Part shown: positions 11,197 to 21,700 of the stretch, one piece after another
Layout of the letters: each line of letters opens with the position of its first letter
Numbering within the stretch: the first letter of the stretch is position 1
Source: Codonopsis lanceolata
Taxonomy: Eukaryota; Streptophyta; Magnoliopsida; Asterales; Campanulaceae
DNA length: 64,000 nucleotides
Assembly (NCBI GenBank): GCA_013146195.2
Contig: CM028377.1
Location: forward strand, 108,478,094 to 108,542,093
Direction: 5' to 3'
Notes under the pieces: model-generated
The model's input: only the letters and a program-made list of their open reading frames with translations
Databases searched by the model: none
What the model was told of the DNA's origin: nothing
Translations under genes and position numbers: made by a program

Positions 11197-11823
11197 TGTA
11201 GACACCCCAATTTCGTACCCATGGTATGTGACATGACATGCGATATCAAGACCTGTTGAAACTTAACAAATGTTAAGTTACAGGGTTTAAAAATGCAAAC
11301 GTAAAGCAGGATGCGTAAAACAGTGAAATACAGGGGGACAGAGTTTCAAAAATGACCCTAGAAAGAGGCCCAGACGCCACTACCATGCAAACCTGGCGCG
11401 GCGCCCACACCTTATGGGGTCAGCGCCCAGGACCTAATTATGCACTTCCGTTTTGACATTGGATACAAGCTCTCAAGCGCGTGGTACAAGCTGACGAATC
11501 ATAAAGAAGAAAATTTAAAGACAAGAGTCATTATTATGACCAAATATTTTTAAATGTATTTGTAATTGCTGGAAGGAAGCGACTGCAAGTCTGTAAATAA
11601 TGTAGACACATATATATTTGTTTAAATATTTTATTTCATTTGCTAGATAAATATAATAAAAACATATTTTAGTCAAAAACTATTTTTGAGATCGAAAGTG
11701 CGAGTTGGGTGCCTAACACATTCCCACCTCGTAACTTAGCCCCCAAACCCTTTTTTTTTTTTTTACAAACTCTGGTTATTTTTTGTTTTTCTTTATTTCT
11801 CCTTAAAATAAAGATGGCGACTC
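11197..11823 (+). mobile_element. Tat-like Gypsy LTR, + strand
   Basis: Starts TGTAGACACCCCAATTTCG directly after a purine-rich tract and ends around AAAATAAAGATGGCGACTC. The second half matches the - strand copy at 2850-3150. TGTAGACACCCC starts and TGGCGACTC after the end are typical of Tat/Ogre-type elements (family knowledge). The LTR contains GGCGCGGCGCCC near 11396. The exact 3' border is uncertain because similarity between the two copies continues past TGGCGACTC. Confidence 0.65.
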
Positions 11824-12372
11824 TGTTACAACATTTTGGATCACAGTAAGGCTCGCAACATCTTTTTCTTGCACTTTTCTGTTTTCCCCTAAACTAGGGA
11901 CGATGAGAATGGAAAAGGTGATGCACTTCTTGTATCTTGTTTTCCCCTAAACAAAGGAGGATGAGACACGGGAAACCCAAGTACTCATAGTGACCCATAA
12001 TGTACAATAGTCCATAGTGAGGCAGGGTGTGTACCCACGCGCCTTCGCAATATCCTTTTTTTGCACTTTTCCGTTTTCCCCTAAACAAGAGACGATGAGA
12101 ATGAAAAGGGTGATGCGTTTTCTGTATCTTGTTTTCCCCTAAACAAGGGAGGATGAGATATGGAGAAATCCAAAACACTCATAATTGACTAAAGCACACT
12201 CGGTGACCGAGGCGTATTCAACGCGCTTTTTGACAACACTTTTTCTGCACTTTTAATTTCATCTTCCCCTAAATAAGGGAGGATGAAATGTAAAGCGTGA
12301 AATCTTTCCGCATGCTGCGCTCCCCTAGAAAAGGGCGCGCGGGGTCCGGGAGCATTTCGGGACACCCACACA
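11824..12372 (+). repeat. Leader region with repeated CCCCTAAACAAGGGAGGATGA units
   Basis: After the LTR there are at least five copies of a motif like TTTTCCCCTAAACAAGGGA followed by GATGAGA (starting near 11882, 11940, 12073, 12131 and 12262) inside a larger duplication (about 11870-11990 and 12050-12180). The motif is a small inverted repeat (CCCCT...AGGGA). Open frames across it are repeat artefacts. Probably the untranslated leader of the Tat-like element. Confidence 0.65.
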
Positions 12373-12458
12373 ACCTTGTTTAACTTATTAATAATTTAGT
12401 AATATACTATACTAACATAAGCAACCCAAAAATCACATTTAAACATAGTATTTAAAAA

Positions 12459-12890
12459 CTAACACACACCTAATACAATAAATTTATGCATGTAGAGATA
12501 AATAAATAGTCGGGATGTTACATTATTCGTCCAACAAAACACAAATCGATCCTTATACGGTCCTAACCATTGATTCATGACATATTGAACGGCAGCCGGA
12601 TGACTAGTGAAATCTGACTGTAGTCTCCGAAGGTATTCATCATATGATGACTCAATTTTTGCAACCACCAACATATTCTAAGACATGATAAATTTGATCA
12701 CATTCTTCTTTGATGAATGATTATGCAACCCACATTCAACTATACATTCCAATTGTCCATCACTAGATACTTGTCTGCCCCTGAAACAAAATGGGCATCC
12801 ATACTTTTTTGATCCACATATTACTATTTGATGCTTTAGTATTACTATTTTTATTTTTTGTTGCTGCAGCATCTTAGTACTAAAGCATTA
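12459..12890 (-). pseudogene. MULE-3: deletion derivative of FAR1-like transposase
   Basis: On the - strand a zinc-binding N-terminal piece (CGSKKYGCPFCFRG, then LECIVECGLHNH; 12872-12678) is followed almost directly by a piece from the middle of the protein (YDEYLRRLQSDFTSHPAAVQ, then NQWLGPYKDRF; to about 12540). In the related, fuller transposase at 18095-21280 these pieces are separated by over 200 residues, so the catalytic core has been deleted. Stops and frameshifts remain. Non-autonomous remnant. Confidence 0.8.
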
Positions 12891-13111
12891 AATAAACTTA
12901 AATTTTTATTTTTTGTTGTTGCAGCAGCTAGATTTAGGACTAACATGAGCTCCAATTTCAATTCCAATGTTTAAACTTGTTGCTACCAAACAATACTATA
13001 CAGATTATCTTCCAAAAAAAACATGGAAAAGAGATTTACATAACTAAAAATTAATTACACAAACATTAAGACACAACTAAATATCAGCAATGTGATGTTA
13101 ATTGTATATAA
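12891..13111. other. No gene seen
   Basis: AT-rich flank between the MULE-3 remnant and the MITE; nothing recognised. Confidence 0.5.
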
Positions 13112-13254
13112 GATGGAGGCTAACCACACCCCAAAACTCATTATCTATGCCCTATTTTATGCCATTGATGTATTATACATTATATTGTGCATTGTAGAAA
13201 ATGAGATGTAGAGAGTGGATTTTGGGGGTGTAGTCACCCCCCACCTTTATACAT
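13112..13254. mobile_element. Short MITE with MULE-2-type terminal inverted repeats
   Basis: About 143 bp. The left end GGAGGCTAACCACACCCC AAAAC pairs with the reverse complement of the right end, GGTGGGGGGTGACTACACC with CCCAAAAT. The same pattern (GGTGGGG, then CACACCCCAAAAACC, then CTCTACACC) forms the ends of the 8.3 kb MULE at 17286-25627, so this is probably a small non-autonomous relative or the joined ends of a deleted copy. Confidence 0.65.
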
Positions 13255-14162
13255 AAAAATCGACGAACAACTTATTATTAAACGAATTTTGTCCTTTCCA
13301 TAGGAAGTACTTGCCTAATCGAAGCAAAGCTAAGGTCAAATACCCAGAACATAGCAATTCTAACAAAAATGGACAAACCAGAAATCAAGACTTCTAGCAA
13401 TGAATGTTCATACATGATTCATGTTATGTGTATTAATAAATTTTATAGAGAATTCATGGACTCAAGGCCGCCAAATGGACTTTCGGTTTCAAGCCCTAAA
13501 TTTTGAGATTGATCACTAAAGTTTGAGCTTAAATTCAGAATTAAACGATGCGAATACGTGGAAGAAAGAGGAAATGAAGGAAAAGAAAAGCATCACCGAT
13601 CAATCAGGGTCGAAGGAAGGGATCTCAGTAGTGGCGAAAGAAGGTGATCTAGTTAACTTGAGATGCGTTGGAATAGATAAACAAGGCGGACGAAATAAAT
13701 AATGGGGTCGGCTTGCTGTTTGCACACCAATATCTATTCTCTAGAACTCTAACTTAAAAACTTACAAAAATGTCATAGTGGAAAATGACAAGAGACACCC
13801 TTCTACTAAGTGCACCTCAATAATTTCTTTCTACACTCTAGTCCACTACCTAATTATAATAATGCAATTATATAAAATATGAATATATTCTACTTACACC
13901 TCAATATTCTAATTACACCCACACATTAAATTTGATATATGCTTAAACCCTTCCCTCTATTCTCACTTTTATTTCTCCTCTACCAAATTTCCTACAAATT
14001 TTTTTATCTCAAACTTAAAACTCCACATCACATTGTTGAAAAATACCATACATGGAGCCTAAAGAAGTAATGTAGACAAATAAAATAAGTATTACTTCCA
14101 CTTCATTCAATTAAAATTTCAATATTTACCAAGGTTTTCGAACTTCCAAACCGATTGTTCGT
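13255..14162. other. No gene recognised
   Basis: AT-rich sequence with no long frame and no repeat end that I can recognise. It lies between the MITE and a set of MULE subterminal repeats, so it may be inner MULE sequence. Confidence 0.45.
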
Positions 14163-14412
14163 ATGTCGTGTGCGGTTATGGTTTGCCACACATGCCTCCT
14201 AGTGTGCACCAAATGTCAACCGCACATACTCCATACTATGCACCAACTAGTGGCCACACAAATCTTCTTCTGTGCATCTAACATTGACTGGGCAAGCCTT
14301 CTTTTGTGCACCACATTGCAGCTGCACAAATCTCCTTGTGTGTACCAAAGACTAACCGCACAGCCCCGAATGTGTGCAGCATTTCATAGCCGCACATGAT
14401 CTTTTTGACATG
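14163..14412 (+). repeat. Subterminal repeats of a MULE
   Basis: Six to seven degenerate units of about 35 bp built on ACCGCACAT or GCCGCACA and TGTGCACCA (for example TGTGTGCACCAAATG, CTATGCACCAACTAG, TTTGTGCACCACATT). They end directly before the transposase N-terminal exon at 14432, matching the position of the GTTCGGCC repeats in the 17.3-25.6 kb MULE, although the unit sequence differs. Confidence 0.65.
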
Positions 14413-14431
14413 CAATTTTCTTATTTTCTGG

Positions 14432-14735
14432 AATCAAAGACACCCCCTACGGAGCATAGTGTTGTATGTCCAGGTTCAACCAATAATATGATTGTTCTAG
14501 TTCAAGATATTGTTATAAATTATACCAATGTGTTCACAACGTATGTACATTTTTCATCTCGAGAGGATTTGTATGATTGAGTACGTGTTACGGGAAAGCA
14601 ACACGACCTTGCGATATCCATTATTAGGTCGGACAGTGGTTTGGGTAAGAGAGGACCACGACTGTATTTGGGTTGTAAATGTAATGAGTATCAACGGCAA
14701 TCCAAGGGTGTTAGTGATTTGAGTAAAGCAACGTC
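14432..14735 (+). pseudogene. MULE-4: N-terminal fragment of FAR1-like transposase
   Basis: Encodes TPPTEHSVVCPGSTNNMIV and YTNVFTTYVHFSSREDLYD, closely parallel to the N-terminus of the transposase at 18095 (MYPTEHSVVGPVNDAIIPL, then NNVFVNHAYFSSRDDLFDW). A stop follows DLYD, then VRVTGKQHDLAIS and GPRLYLGCKCNEY continue. Only the first exon survives; the rest is missing. Its target family is the same as MULE-2 but the copies are well diverged. Confidence 0.75.
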
Positions 14736-15096
14736 AATTGGACAAATGCTTGGGGAAATTCAATAGGGGTACAAGAAGTGAAACTGTCTTTGATTTTTGT
14801 GAACTTTGTCTTTTTTCTGCTTCCTCATCAACCTTCTTAATTTCTGAAAAATCTTCTCCGGTCACATTTTTACATATCACAATCCCTTTTCCACCAATTT
14901 TTAACAAACGAGCTTTAACACGGGTGTAACTGATCGCGATTGACTTACCACAAAAATTACATGTCGATTTCCTATTACCACCAACATTTACCCTCGTTTC
15001 TATGTTTTAAATTGAAACATAATTCCATAAAGGACTATGTTCTTCTTCATTTCCAACAACAAAAGAAATAACACTAGCGGAAGCGGAAGATGACAT
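14736..15096 (-). pseudogene. hAT transposase N-terminal fragment with BED zinc finger
   Basis: On the - strand a frame starts MSSSASASVISFVVGNEEE and reads SPLWNYVSI, a TAA stop (codon 30), then GNRKSTCNFCGKSIAISYTR and KARLLKIGGKGIVICKN. The W-x-Y..., C-x2-C, Y-T-R-V and GI-x2-C pattern is the BED zinc finger found at the N-terminus of plant hAT transposases. The frame ends about 120 codons in, at the junction with MULE-4. The remainder of the transposase is not here. Non-functional. Confidence 0.7.
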
Positions 15097-15140
15097 ATTT
15101 AAAATCAAATTGAAAAAATAACATAAAAATTTATAAAAAA

Positions 15141-15819
15141 TCTATATTATAAAAGAGATCAGTGGCTAACTGGCGGCCCAGATTGAATTGTATCAAACGC
15201 AACTGGCGGTCCACATTGATTCATAAATATGTGAGCTACATATAAACCCCTCAGTTATGAGTTTTGTTTGAATTACAACCCTCCACAACCAATAAGTATG
15301 TAATAACCCCCCAGCTATGGGTTTTTTTTTTAATTATCTTCTCCACAACCAATTACAGTTACATAAATGGTTTCCTCTAACACATTTTTTTAACCATATC
15401 ATTCCGTTTGAGTTGACGAGGTGGTTATCTATAATTTATCCCGAGCATCCATTGAGTTGTTTTAATGAGATATCTGTTTGTAAGTTTTGTAATTAATTTT
15501 TGCAATTTTAAATATTTTTACTTTCATTTTATTATTAATATTTAGTTTGTAGTTTTTTAATTAATTATTATCGTAATCAACTGAATCTCAATTTAATTTT
15601 TGTCCGACCTAGATTTATTTTTTAAAAAAACATTTGTTCGTAAGTTTTGTAATTTTAAATATTTGTATTTTAATTTCTTTATTTTTTTCAAATGTGTGCT
15701 AAGTTTTCCTTAATAGTCTGAAATATTTGTTATTTCAAAATAGTTTTTTGTTAGTTCACTCTATCTCATTCAATTTATTTTATATTTTTTGTTTGTTGTG
15801 GTTTTCATTTTTAAGTTTA
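15141..15819 (+). mobile_element. Helitron 5' end, tandem copy 1
   Basis: Starts TCTATATTATAAAAGAGATC directly after an A, the usual plant Helitron 5' terminus (A before TC). The 679 bp to 15819 align along nearly their full length with the following copy (shared CCGAGCATCCATTGAGTT and TTTTTGTCCGACCTAGATTT). No coding capacity. Copy 1 lacks its own 3' end; it is cut where copy 2 begins. Confidence 0.7.
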
Positions 15820-16679
15820 TCTATATTATAAAAGAGATCAGGGGCTAACTAGCGGCCCAGATTGAATTGTGTCAAACACAATTGACAGTTCAGATTGATT
15901 CGTAAATATGTGAGTTACATACCCTCAGTTATAAGCTTTGTTTGAATTACCCCCCTCCACAACCAATAAGTTTGTAATAACCCCTCAGTTATATTTTTTT
16001 AAAATTATTTTCTCCACAACCAATTACAGTTACATGAATGCTTTCCTCTAACACCTTTTTTAACCACATCCTTCCGTTTGAGTTGGCGAGATGGTTATCT
16101 ATAATTTATCCCGAGCATCCATTGAGTTCTTTTAATGAGATATCTGTTTGTAAGTTTTGTAATTAATTTTTGTAATTTTAAATATTTGTATTTTAATTTT
16201 ATTATTAATATTTAGTTTGTAATTTCTTAATTAATTGTTATCGTAATCAACTGAATCTCAATTTAATTTTTGTCCGACCTAGATTTATTTTTTAAAAACA
16301 TTTGTTCGTAAGTTTTTTTGTAATTTTAAATATTTGTATTTTAATTTCTTTCTTTTTTTCAAATGTGTGCTAAATTTTCCTTAATAGTCTGAAATATTTG
16401 TTATTTCAAAATAGTCTTTTGTTAGTTAATTATGTCTCATTCAATTTATTTTATATTTTTTGTTTGATGTGGTTTTTATTTTTAAGTTAATTTCAATGAA
16501 CTTGTGTTGTGTTGGTGTGTGTAAGATAAAATGTTTTTTGTTGCTTAATTATATTCTTTTTGTATGATCCGATTCTTATAAAATCTCAAGCATATACTAA
16601 TTTATTCGTATCATGCTTACTTCATACATTAATCACGTCTGTACTGATATCGTGCCATAAACACAAACACGAAATCTAA
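15820..16679 (+). mobile_element. Helitron, tandem copy 2 with possible 3' end
   Basis: Again begins with TCTATATTATAAAAGAGATC after an A. It repeats copy 1 to about 16490 and then continues with unique sequence. A possible 3' end is CTAA at 16676-16679 followed by T, preceded by TCGTG...CACGA that could form a weak hairpin with a long loop; this end is tentative. Non-autonomous. Confidence 0.55.
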
Positions 16680-16756
16680 TTTGATATAACAAGTATTCCT
16701 CCGTCCTTAAATTATTATCTTGATGATTTGAAACACGATTTAAGAATACACATGCT

Positions 16757-17131
16757 TAAAGCATCCCCATTGTTCATTTTAACAAATTCTTAGACAAATT
16801 CTTACTAAGAATACACAAATGAACAATGGGGGAAATATTCTTAACAAGCCAAGTAGATGCCATGTAGGAGAGAGGGAAAATAAAATTCCCAAATAAGAAG
16901 TTACTATTTACCTAGGGAAATGAGTCCACTTGTGGGTTGTGTGGGGGGGTTGAAGGGTTTTGTTTTTTAGTAGATGATGTTAAATTTAATATTTTTTTTG
17001 TATAAAAAGTTGTGTAAGAAGATTATACAATGAGAATATATATTTTTAAGTGGGTAAGAAGATAAAAATGTGTAGGTGGCAATGAGATTCAATTAAGAAG
17101 TTATATTAAGAATATCAACGTTGAGGATGCT
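16757..17131. mobile_element. MITE with AGCATCC termini
   Basis: The left end AAAGCATCCCCATTGTTCAT and the reverse complement of the right end, AAGAGCATCCTCAACGTTGA, are partial inverted repeats. Inside the left half is a further fold-back (CCCCATTGTTCATTT at 16766 against AAATGAACAATGGGG at about 16818). No coding sequence. Superfamily not determined. Confidence 0.55.
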
Positions 17132-17285
17132 CTTAGACTCGATTATTAATTTTACTTTAAAGTTACAGTCAACATTACACGCCGAGCAGAGAGAGAAGCA
17201 AGAAGAGAGACTGAGCGAAGAGAGAGTCGACGACTGAATCATAAGTGATACTAGAAATATTTATCTCACCCGACTAAATTTTTTT
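17132..17285. other. Short spacer
   Basis: Sequence between the MITE and the large MULE, with a purine-rich AGAGAGAGAAGCAAGAAGAG block; no gene seen. Confidence 0.5.
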
Positions 17286-17331
17286 GGGGTGGGGATATTC
17301 ACACCCCAAAAACCTATCTCTACACCCCACT
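17286..17331 (+). repeat. Left terminal inverted repeat of MULE-2
   Basis: About 46 bp; matches the reverse complement of 25582-25627 at most positions, including ATATTCACACCCCAAAAA. Confidence 0.8.
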
Positions 17332-17461
17332 TGAAATAATTACACAAATGTCATTAAGTGAAATGACCTAATAAGCCCTTTTAAACATTACACCCCATTA
17401 ATTAATCTCTACACCCCATTGAAATAACTATAATACCCTTATTTTAAAAGACAAATAATAT

Positions 17462-17593
17462 TCCCTACACCCCATTGTTTTATATTTACACCCCAAATTT
17501 CAAAATCACAAATACTATACTAAAAACAAATAATACTCCTTACACCCCATTATTTTATATTTACACCCCAAATCTCAAAACCACAAATACATG
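17462..17593 (+). repeat. 76-bp direct duplication near MULE-2 left end
   Basis: CTACACCCCATTGTTTTATA, then TTTACACCCCAAATTTC occurs twice at an offset of about 76 bp. It extends the ACACCCC theme of the terminal repeat inward. Confidence 0.7.
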
Positions 17594-17804
17594 TAAAATC
17601 TTACGGGACCTCATTGTGTTTTCTTCTTCCAATTTTTTTTTTCAAAAAACTCTCTCAAAACCAACACCAAACATAACACATTGTCAAAAATAACATTATA
17701 AGGAGGTAAAAGAAGTCACGGGGTCGGGTAATGTAAGTATTTCTTTCACTTTCTTCGATTAAAATTTGATTTTTTGCCCAAAAATTCGAAATGTGTTTTA
17801 CGTC

Positions 17805-18035
17805 TGTTCGGCCCTGGTGTGATGAACACCCTTAAGGATGTTCGGTCAGCACTGGCTGAACAGCCTTAAGGGTGTTCATCACACTCTGGTCGAACACCAA
17901 CAGTTATGTTCATCTCAGCCTGGCCGAACACTCTCACTGCTGTTCATCTCAGCCTGGCCGAACACTCTCACTTCTGTTCATCTCATCCTGGCCGAACAAA
18001 CTCACATCCACACACTGGCCGGACAGTCCATGAAC
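17805..18035 (+). repeat. Left subterminal repeat array of MULE-2
   Basis: Six to seven units of about 30 bp on the theme GTTCATCTCAGCCTGGCCGA then ACACTCTCACT. Two adjacent units (about 17900-17965) are nearly identical. The array ends about 55 bp before the transposase start. Arrays of this kind are candidate binding sites for the transposase; that role is inference. Confidence 0.8.
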
Positions 18036-18094
18036 AGTGCATAATCATGAATTTTTAACATGTTTTTTTTTTGCTTATTTTTCAGGAAGCAAAC

Positions 18095-21000
18095 ATGTAT
18101 CCTACTGAGCACAGTGTCGTTGGTCCTGTAAATGATGCGATCATTCCTCTTCAACAATAGATTGTTATAGATTACAACAATGTGTTTGTAAATCACGCAT
18201 ATTTTTCATCCCGGGATGACTTATTTGATTGGGTTCGTGCGACCGGAAGGGAGAATGGACTTGTGATAGTAATTACTAGCTCTAATAGTGGTACGGCAAA
18301 TAGAGGACCTCGGTTGACTTTAGGTTGTGAACGTGGTGGGCAACCTCGTCAAAAAAAGGGTGATGATTCGAGTAAAGTAACAAAAAATAGCAAGAGGGAA
18401 CGTGGATCGAAAAAATGTGGGTGTCCATTTCGTTTGAAGGGCATACAATTATGTGAAGGAGTATGTGAACTTCAGGTTGAATGTGGGTTGCATAACCATG
18501 CCGAGGCCCCTCACATGCATGACCACTTATTTGTTGGTCGATTATCAGAGCCGGAGAAGGCTTATGTTCTTGACATGTCGCATGCCAATTCGAGGCCTAA
18601 GGACATTTTGCAAGGTTTACACGAGAAGTTTCAAAGTAATAAGTCTTCAATACGGACTATTTACAATGCTCTTAGCAAGAATAAAATTATCGAGTGTGAT
18701 GGTCGATCGCAAATGCAGCAGCTTGTAGCAAAATTGATAGAGCATGGATATTACTATCATCATAGGAGATGTTAGAAAACCAACATTGTCCAAGATTTGT
18801 TCTTGGCTCATCCAATGAGCATTGAGCTATTACGTTCTTTTCTCAAGGTTCTCTTCATGGATTGCACTTACAAGACAAACAGATATAAGTTACCCTTGTT
18901 GGAGATTGTTGGTGTGACGTCGACAAATATGAGATTTTTGGTTGGAGATGCATGATCGATGTTTTATTTAATCTTTTTCCTTGCAAGTGGACATGACTAT
19001 TATAGAATAATATTGGAAGCAAGGGTCGAACCCACAGAGACAAGTGATCACGAACAGTGCAATTTATTGATAGCAATTTATTAATCTAAAGGGGGTTTTT
19101 ATATTTATTTTATTCTAAACTACTATTTATATTTAGATATTTAACTAATTAGCAGTAATTACAGATATGAAGATCTTATGGTGGGTGGCACTCTAGGATT
19201 TTGGGTTTCACTTGTATCTCCTTTATGTTCAATTCATAATAATTATCATTCAATTTCTTGGGTTCGTTCACTAAAGATAGATATAGTCTGTTGAACTATT
19301 GGTTCAGCCTCCATCTCCGCAACATTCATCCATTCTATATCCTAAGCACAAGAACTTTAATCTAGCTGTCACCTAAATTTATGATCTATCTGTCACCTAG
19401 ATCATGTATGAACCTGGTCCTAACTTATCACTCTCGTGCATCAATAGGTCTAATTTATTGTGATGGTGAGCCAGTGTACGACATATGCACATTGGTCATG
19501 CAGTTATCCGCACCTCTAGGCCTTTATTATTTGCGATTACATTCATTTGTTCAAAGCAAAATAATATAGGGATTGATAAACACCACAATCAACAAGAATT
19601 GAATGAACATATATATGAATTAAAACATAAATTCGATACAAGTTACCTCCCACCTCCTAGATTATGGATGATTTAGTTCATTATAGACAATGAACATCAC
19701 ATGGAGATGAACGGAAACATGATTTGATCTTCAATACTTGTAATTACACAATCTAACTATGTTATACAATCTAAAAACTATCTAAAATCTACCTAAGACT
19801 GCTCCCAGCCGTTTTTCCATATGTGGCTCTTGGCATCCAACTTCAATATATACTCGGGAGTTGTAATCCAATCGAATCTCTGTGTGAAAATACGAAAATA
19901 TCGCATTCTGACCACCTTGCGGATCGCAGGTGTTGAGTACCTGCGTCCAAGGTCTCCGATCTAGCCTTTGATGTGCGCTTCGCCCTTAAACTTCGCCCAC
20001 CTTGCGGTCGCAAGGTGCGAGGTACTAGTTCGCAAAGGTCTCCGATGAGCTTCCTTCGTTTCTTCTCATTTTTCATCTTTGGCCCTTCTTGGAATTTGCA
20101 CATAAAAACTTGGAGTTTTGCATATTTTCACTAACAACCCTGAAACTTACAAAACTCACCGAAAACATATATCAGTAGCCAAAAGCCTCGTGAAATAGCA
20201 TAATTTAAGTCATAGAAGCATATAAAATCGATGTATAAAATACATCGATCACTGCATATATGGGGTCGGAGTTGCAAGATAACTACATTTGGGCGCTTGG
20301 TATCTTGAAAGCTTTGATGAATCAATCCTCCTTGCCAACTGTGATAGTAACTGACAGAAATCTTGCGTTAATGAATGCAATTGAGGTAACTTTTCCTACC
20401 TCCCAACATTTACTTTGTCGATGGCATATCAACAAAAACATCCTTGCGAATTGTAAGAAATACTTTCGTACAAAAGTGCAATTGGATCAATTTACCATCT
20501 GTTGGAATTTTTTGGTGGATGCAAAAAATAAGCAAATATATGAAGAATACCTGAAGAGATTTCAGATGGATTTTATTGATTATCCTGCTGCGGTTGAGTA
20601 CGCCATGAAGCAATGGATACGGCCGTACAAGGAAAGGTTTGTGTCGGTTTGGACGAATAATGTAATGCACTTCGATAACAACACAACAAGCAGGTATTTA
20701 AATGTTTTCAACATTTCATTGTTTTCCATAAATTTTGTCATGCAATACAAATATTAATTGTATCTTATTTTAGGGTGGAGAGTAAACATGCAGCTTTAAA
20801 AAGACAATTGAAATCAAGTTAAGGTGACTTTGAGACATGTTGGAGACAGTTGCACACCCTGATTGAGACATCTCACATTGCAATCAAGGTGTTATTCACG
20901 AAAAGCCTTACAGTCGTTCTTCCGAAATACAAATCAGTTATATTTCAACAACTTCGAGGTTTGGTGTCTACTCATGCATTGAGTCTGATATACAATGAGA

Positions 21001-21280
21001 TGACTAATATACCTGAAGATGGTTATATAGACCTGTTGTTGTGTGGTTGTGTACTTCAAAAAACATGTGGGCTGTCTTGTTGTCATGAGATTGTTTAGTG
21101 AGTATATAAGAAATGACTGTCCAATTCCCCTTGATCAGGTTGATTCATTTTGGAGGAAATTAGATATATTACCTACTCCTGAGAATGTTGAAGTTTCAGT
21201 GAAGCTGGATATGGACAATCGATTCAATAGCACGTATGATGAGATTCGTGAATATTATGAAAGCTCACGAGGCTGAAAAG
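18095..21280 (+). pseudogene. MULE-2 transposase (FAR1-like, GCM/FLYWCH + MULE + SWIM)
   Basis: Starts MYPTEHSVVGPVND at 18095, right after a TTTTTCAG acceptor. It has a zinc-binding N-terminal region (KKCGCPFRLKG, then ECGLHNHAE) like FAR1/MULE proteins. The DDE core begins at VLFMDCTYKTNRYKLPLLE (first Asp). A solo LTR (18953-20251) interrupts it, and it resumes with MGSELQDNYIWALGIL and VTDRNLALMNAIE (second Asp), then LLCRWHINKNI. An intron at 20694-20773 joins TTSR to VESKHAALKRQL. Near the end CGCVLQKTCGLSCCHEI is a SWIM-type zinc motif (C-x-C...C-x-H). Two in-frame stops before the LTR, one after KRQLKSS, and a frameshift after CCHEIV make it non-functional. The FAR1-like family gave rise to domesticated regulators, but this copy is plainly transposon-borne. 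Confidence 0.85.
18953..20251. mobile_element. 1.3 kb solo LTR splitting the MULE-2 transposase
   Basis: Starts TGATCGATG and ends CATCGATCA, so the ends are perfect 9-bp inverted repeats of TG...CA type. Flanks are ATGCA (18948-18952) and CTGCA (20252-20256), a 4/5 match to a 5-bp target duplication. On removal the transposase reads on from GVTSTNMRF to GSELQDNYIWAL as expected for the family. No coding sequence. Contains GGGTCGAACCCACAGAGACA near 19023, a motif I have seen in other plant repeats. Superfamily not determined. Confidence 0.75.
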
Positions 21281-21592
21281 TTGTTAATCATTAAAAGAAT
21301 GATGGAGGTGAAAAGCGAGAACAAACTCCTTGATTGTTCCACAGGATGAAGTCTTGCGCACTCGTGGTCGTCGAAGCCTGCGAAGGTAAAAAGATAAATC
21401 AACCAAGCGTGATCCGAGTTTGTTTGAGCATGTGGAGTCGATGATGAGATAGGCTGCTCCCCTTGTGAACAAGGATTGTTATACGAGGTTGGTCCATCGC
21501 AACAACCTCCCACGTTCACTACTGGTTGCCCGGCTTAACGAAAGATTCGGTATTAGTCTTCTTATATTTCAAGGATTGCTATACAAGGTTTG

Positions 21593-21593
<1 letters not shown>

Positions 21594-21673
<80 letters not shown>
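21594..21673. repeat. (TA)40 microsatellite
   Basis: About 80 bp of perfect TA repeat between the transposase and the OTU region of MULE-2. Confidence 0.97.
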
Positions 21674-21678
<5 letters not shown>

Positions 21679-21700
21679 TTATCTGTTTAACTTTCAATAG

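Noticed and set aside
11894..12371. - strand frames of 94 and 60 codons
   Set aside because: Internal duplication of the CCCCTAAACAAGGGA motif produces a repeated peptide; no known domain.
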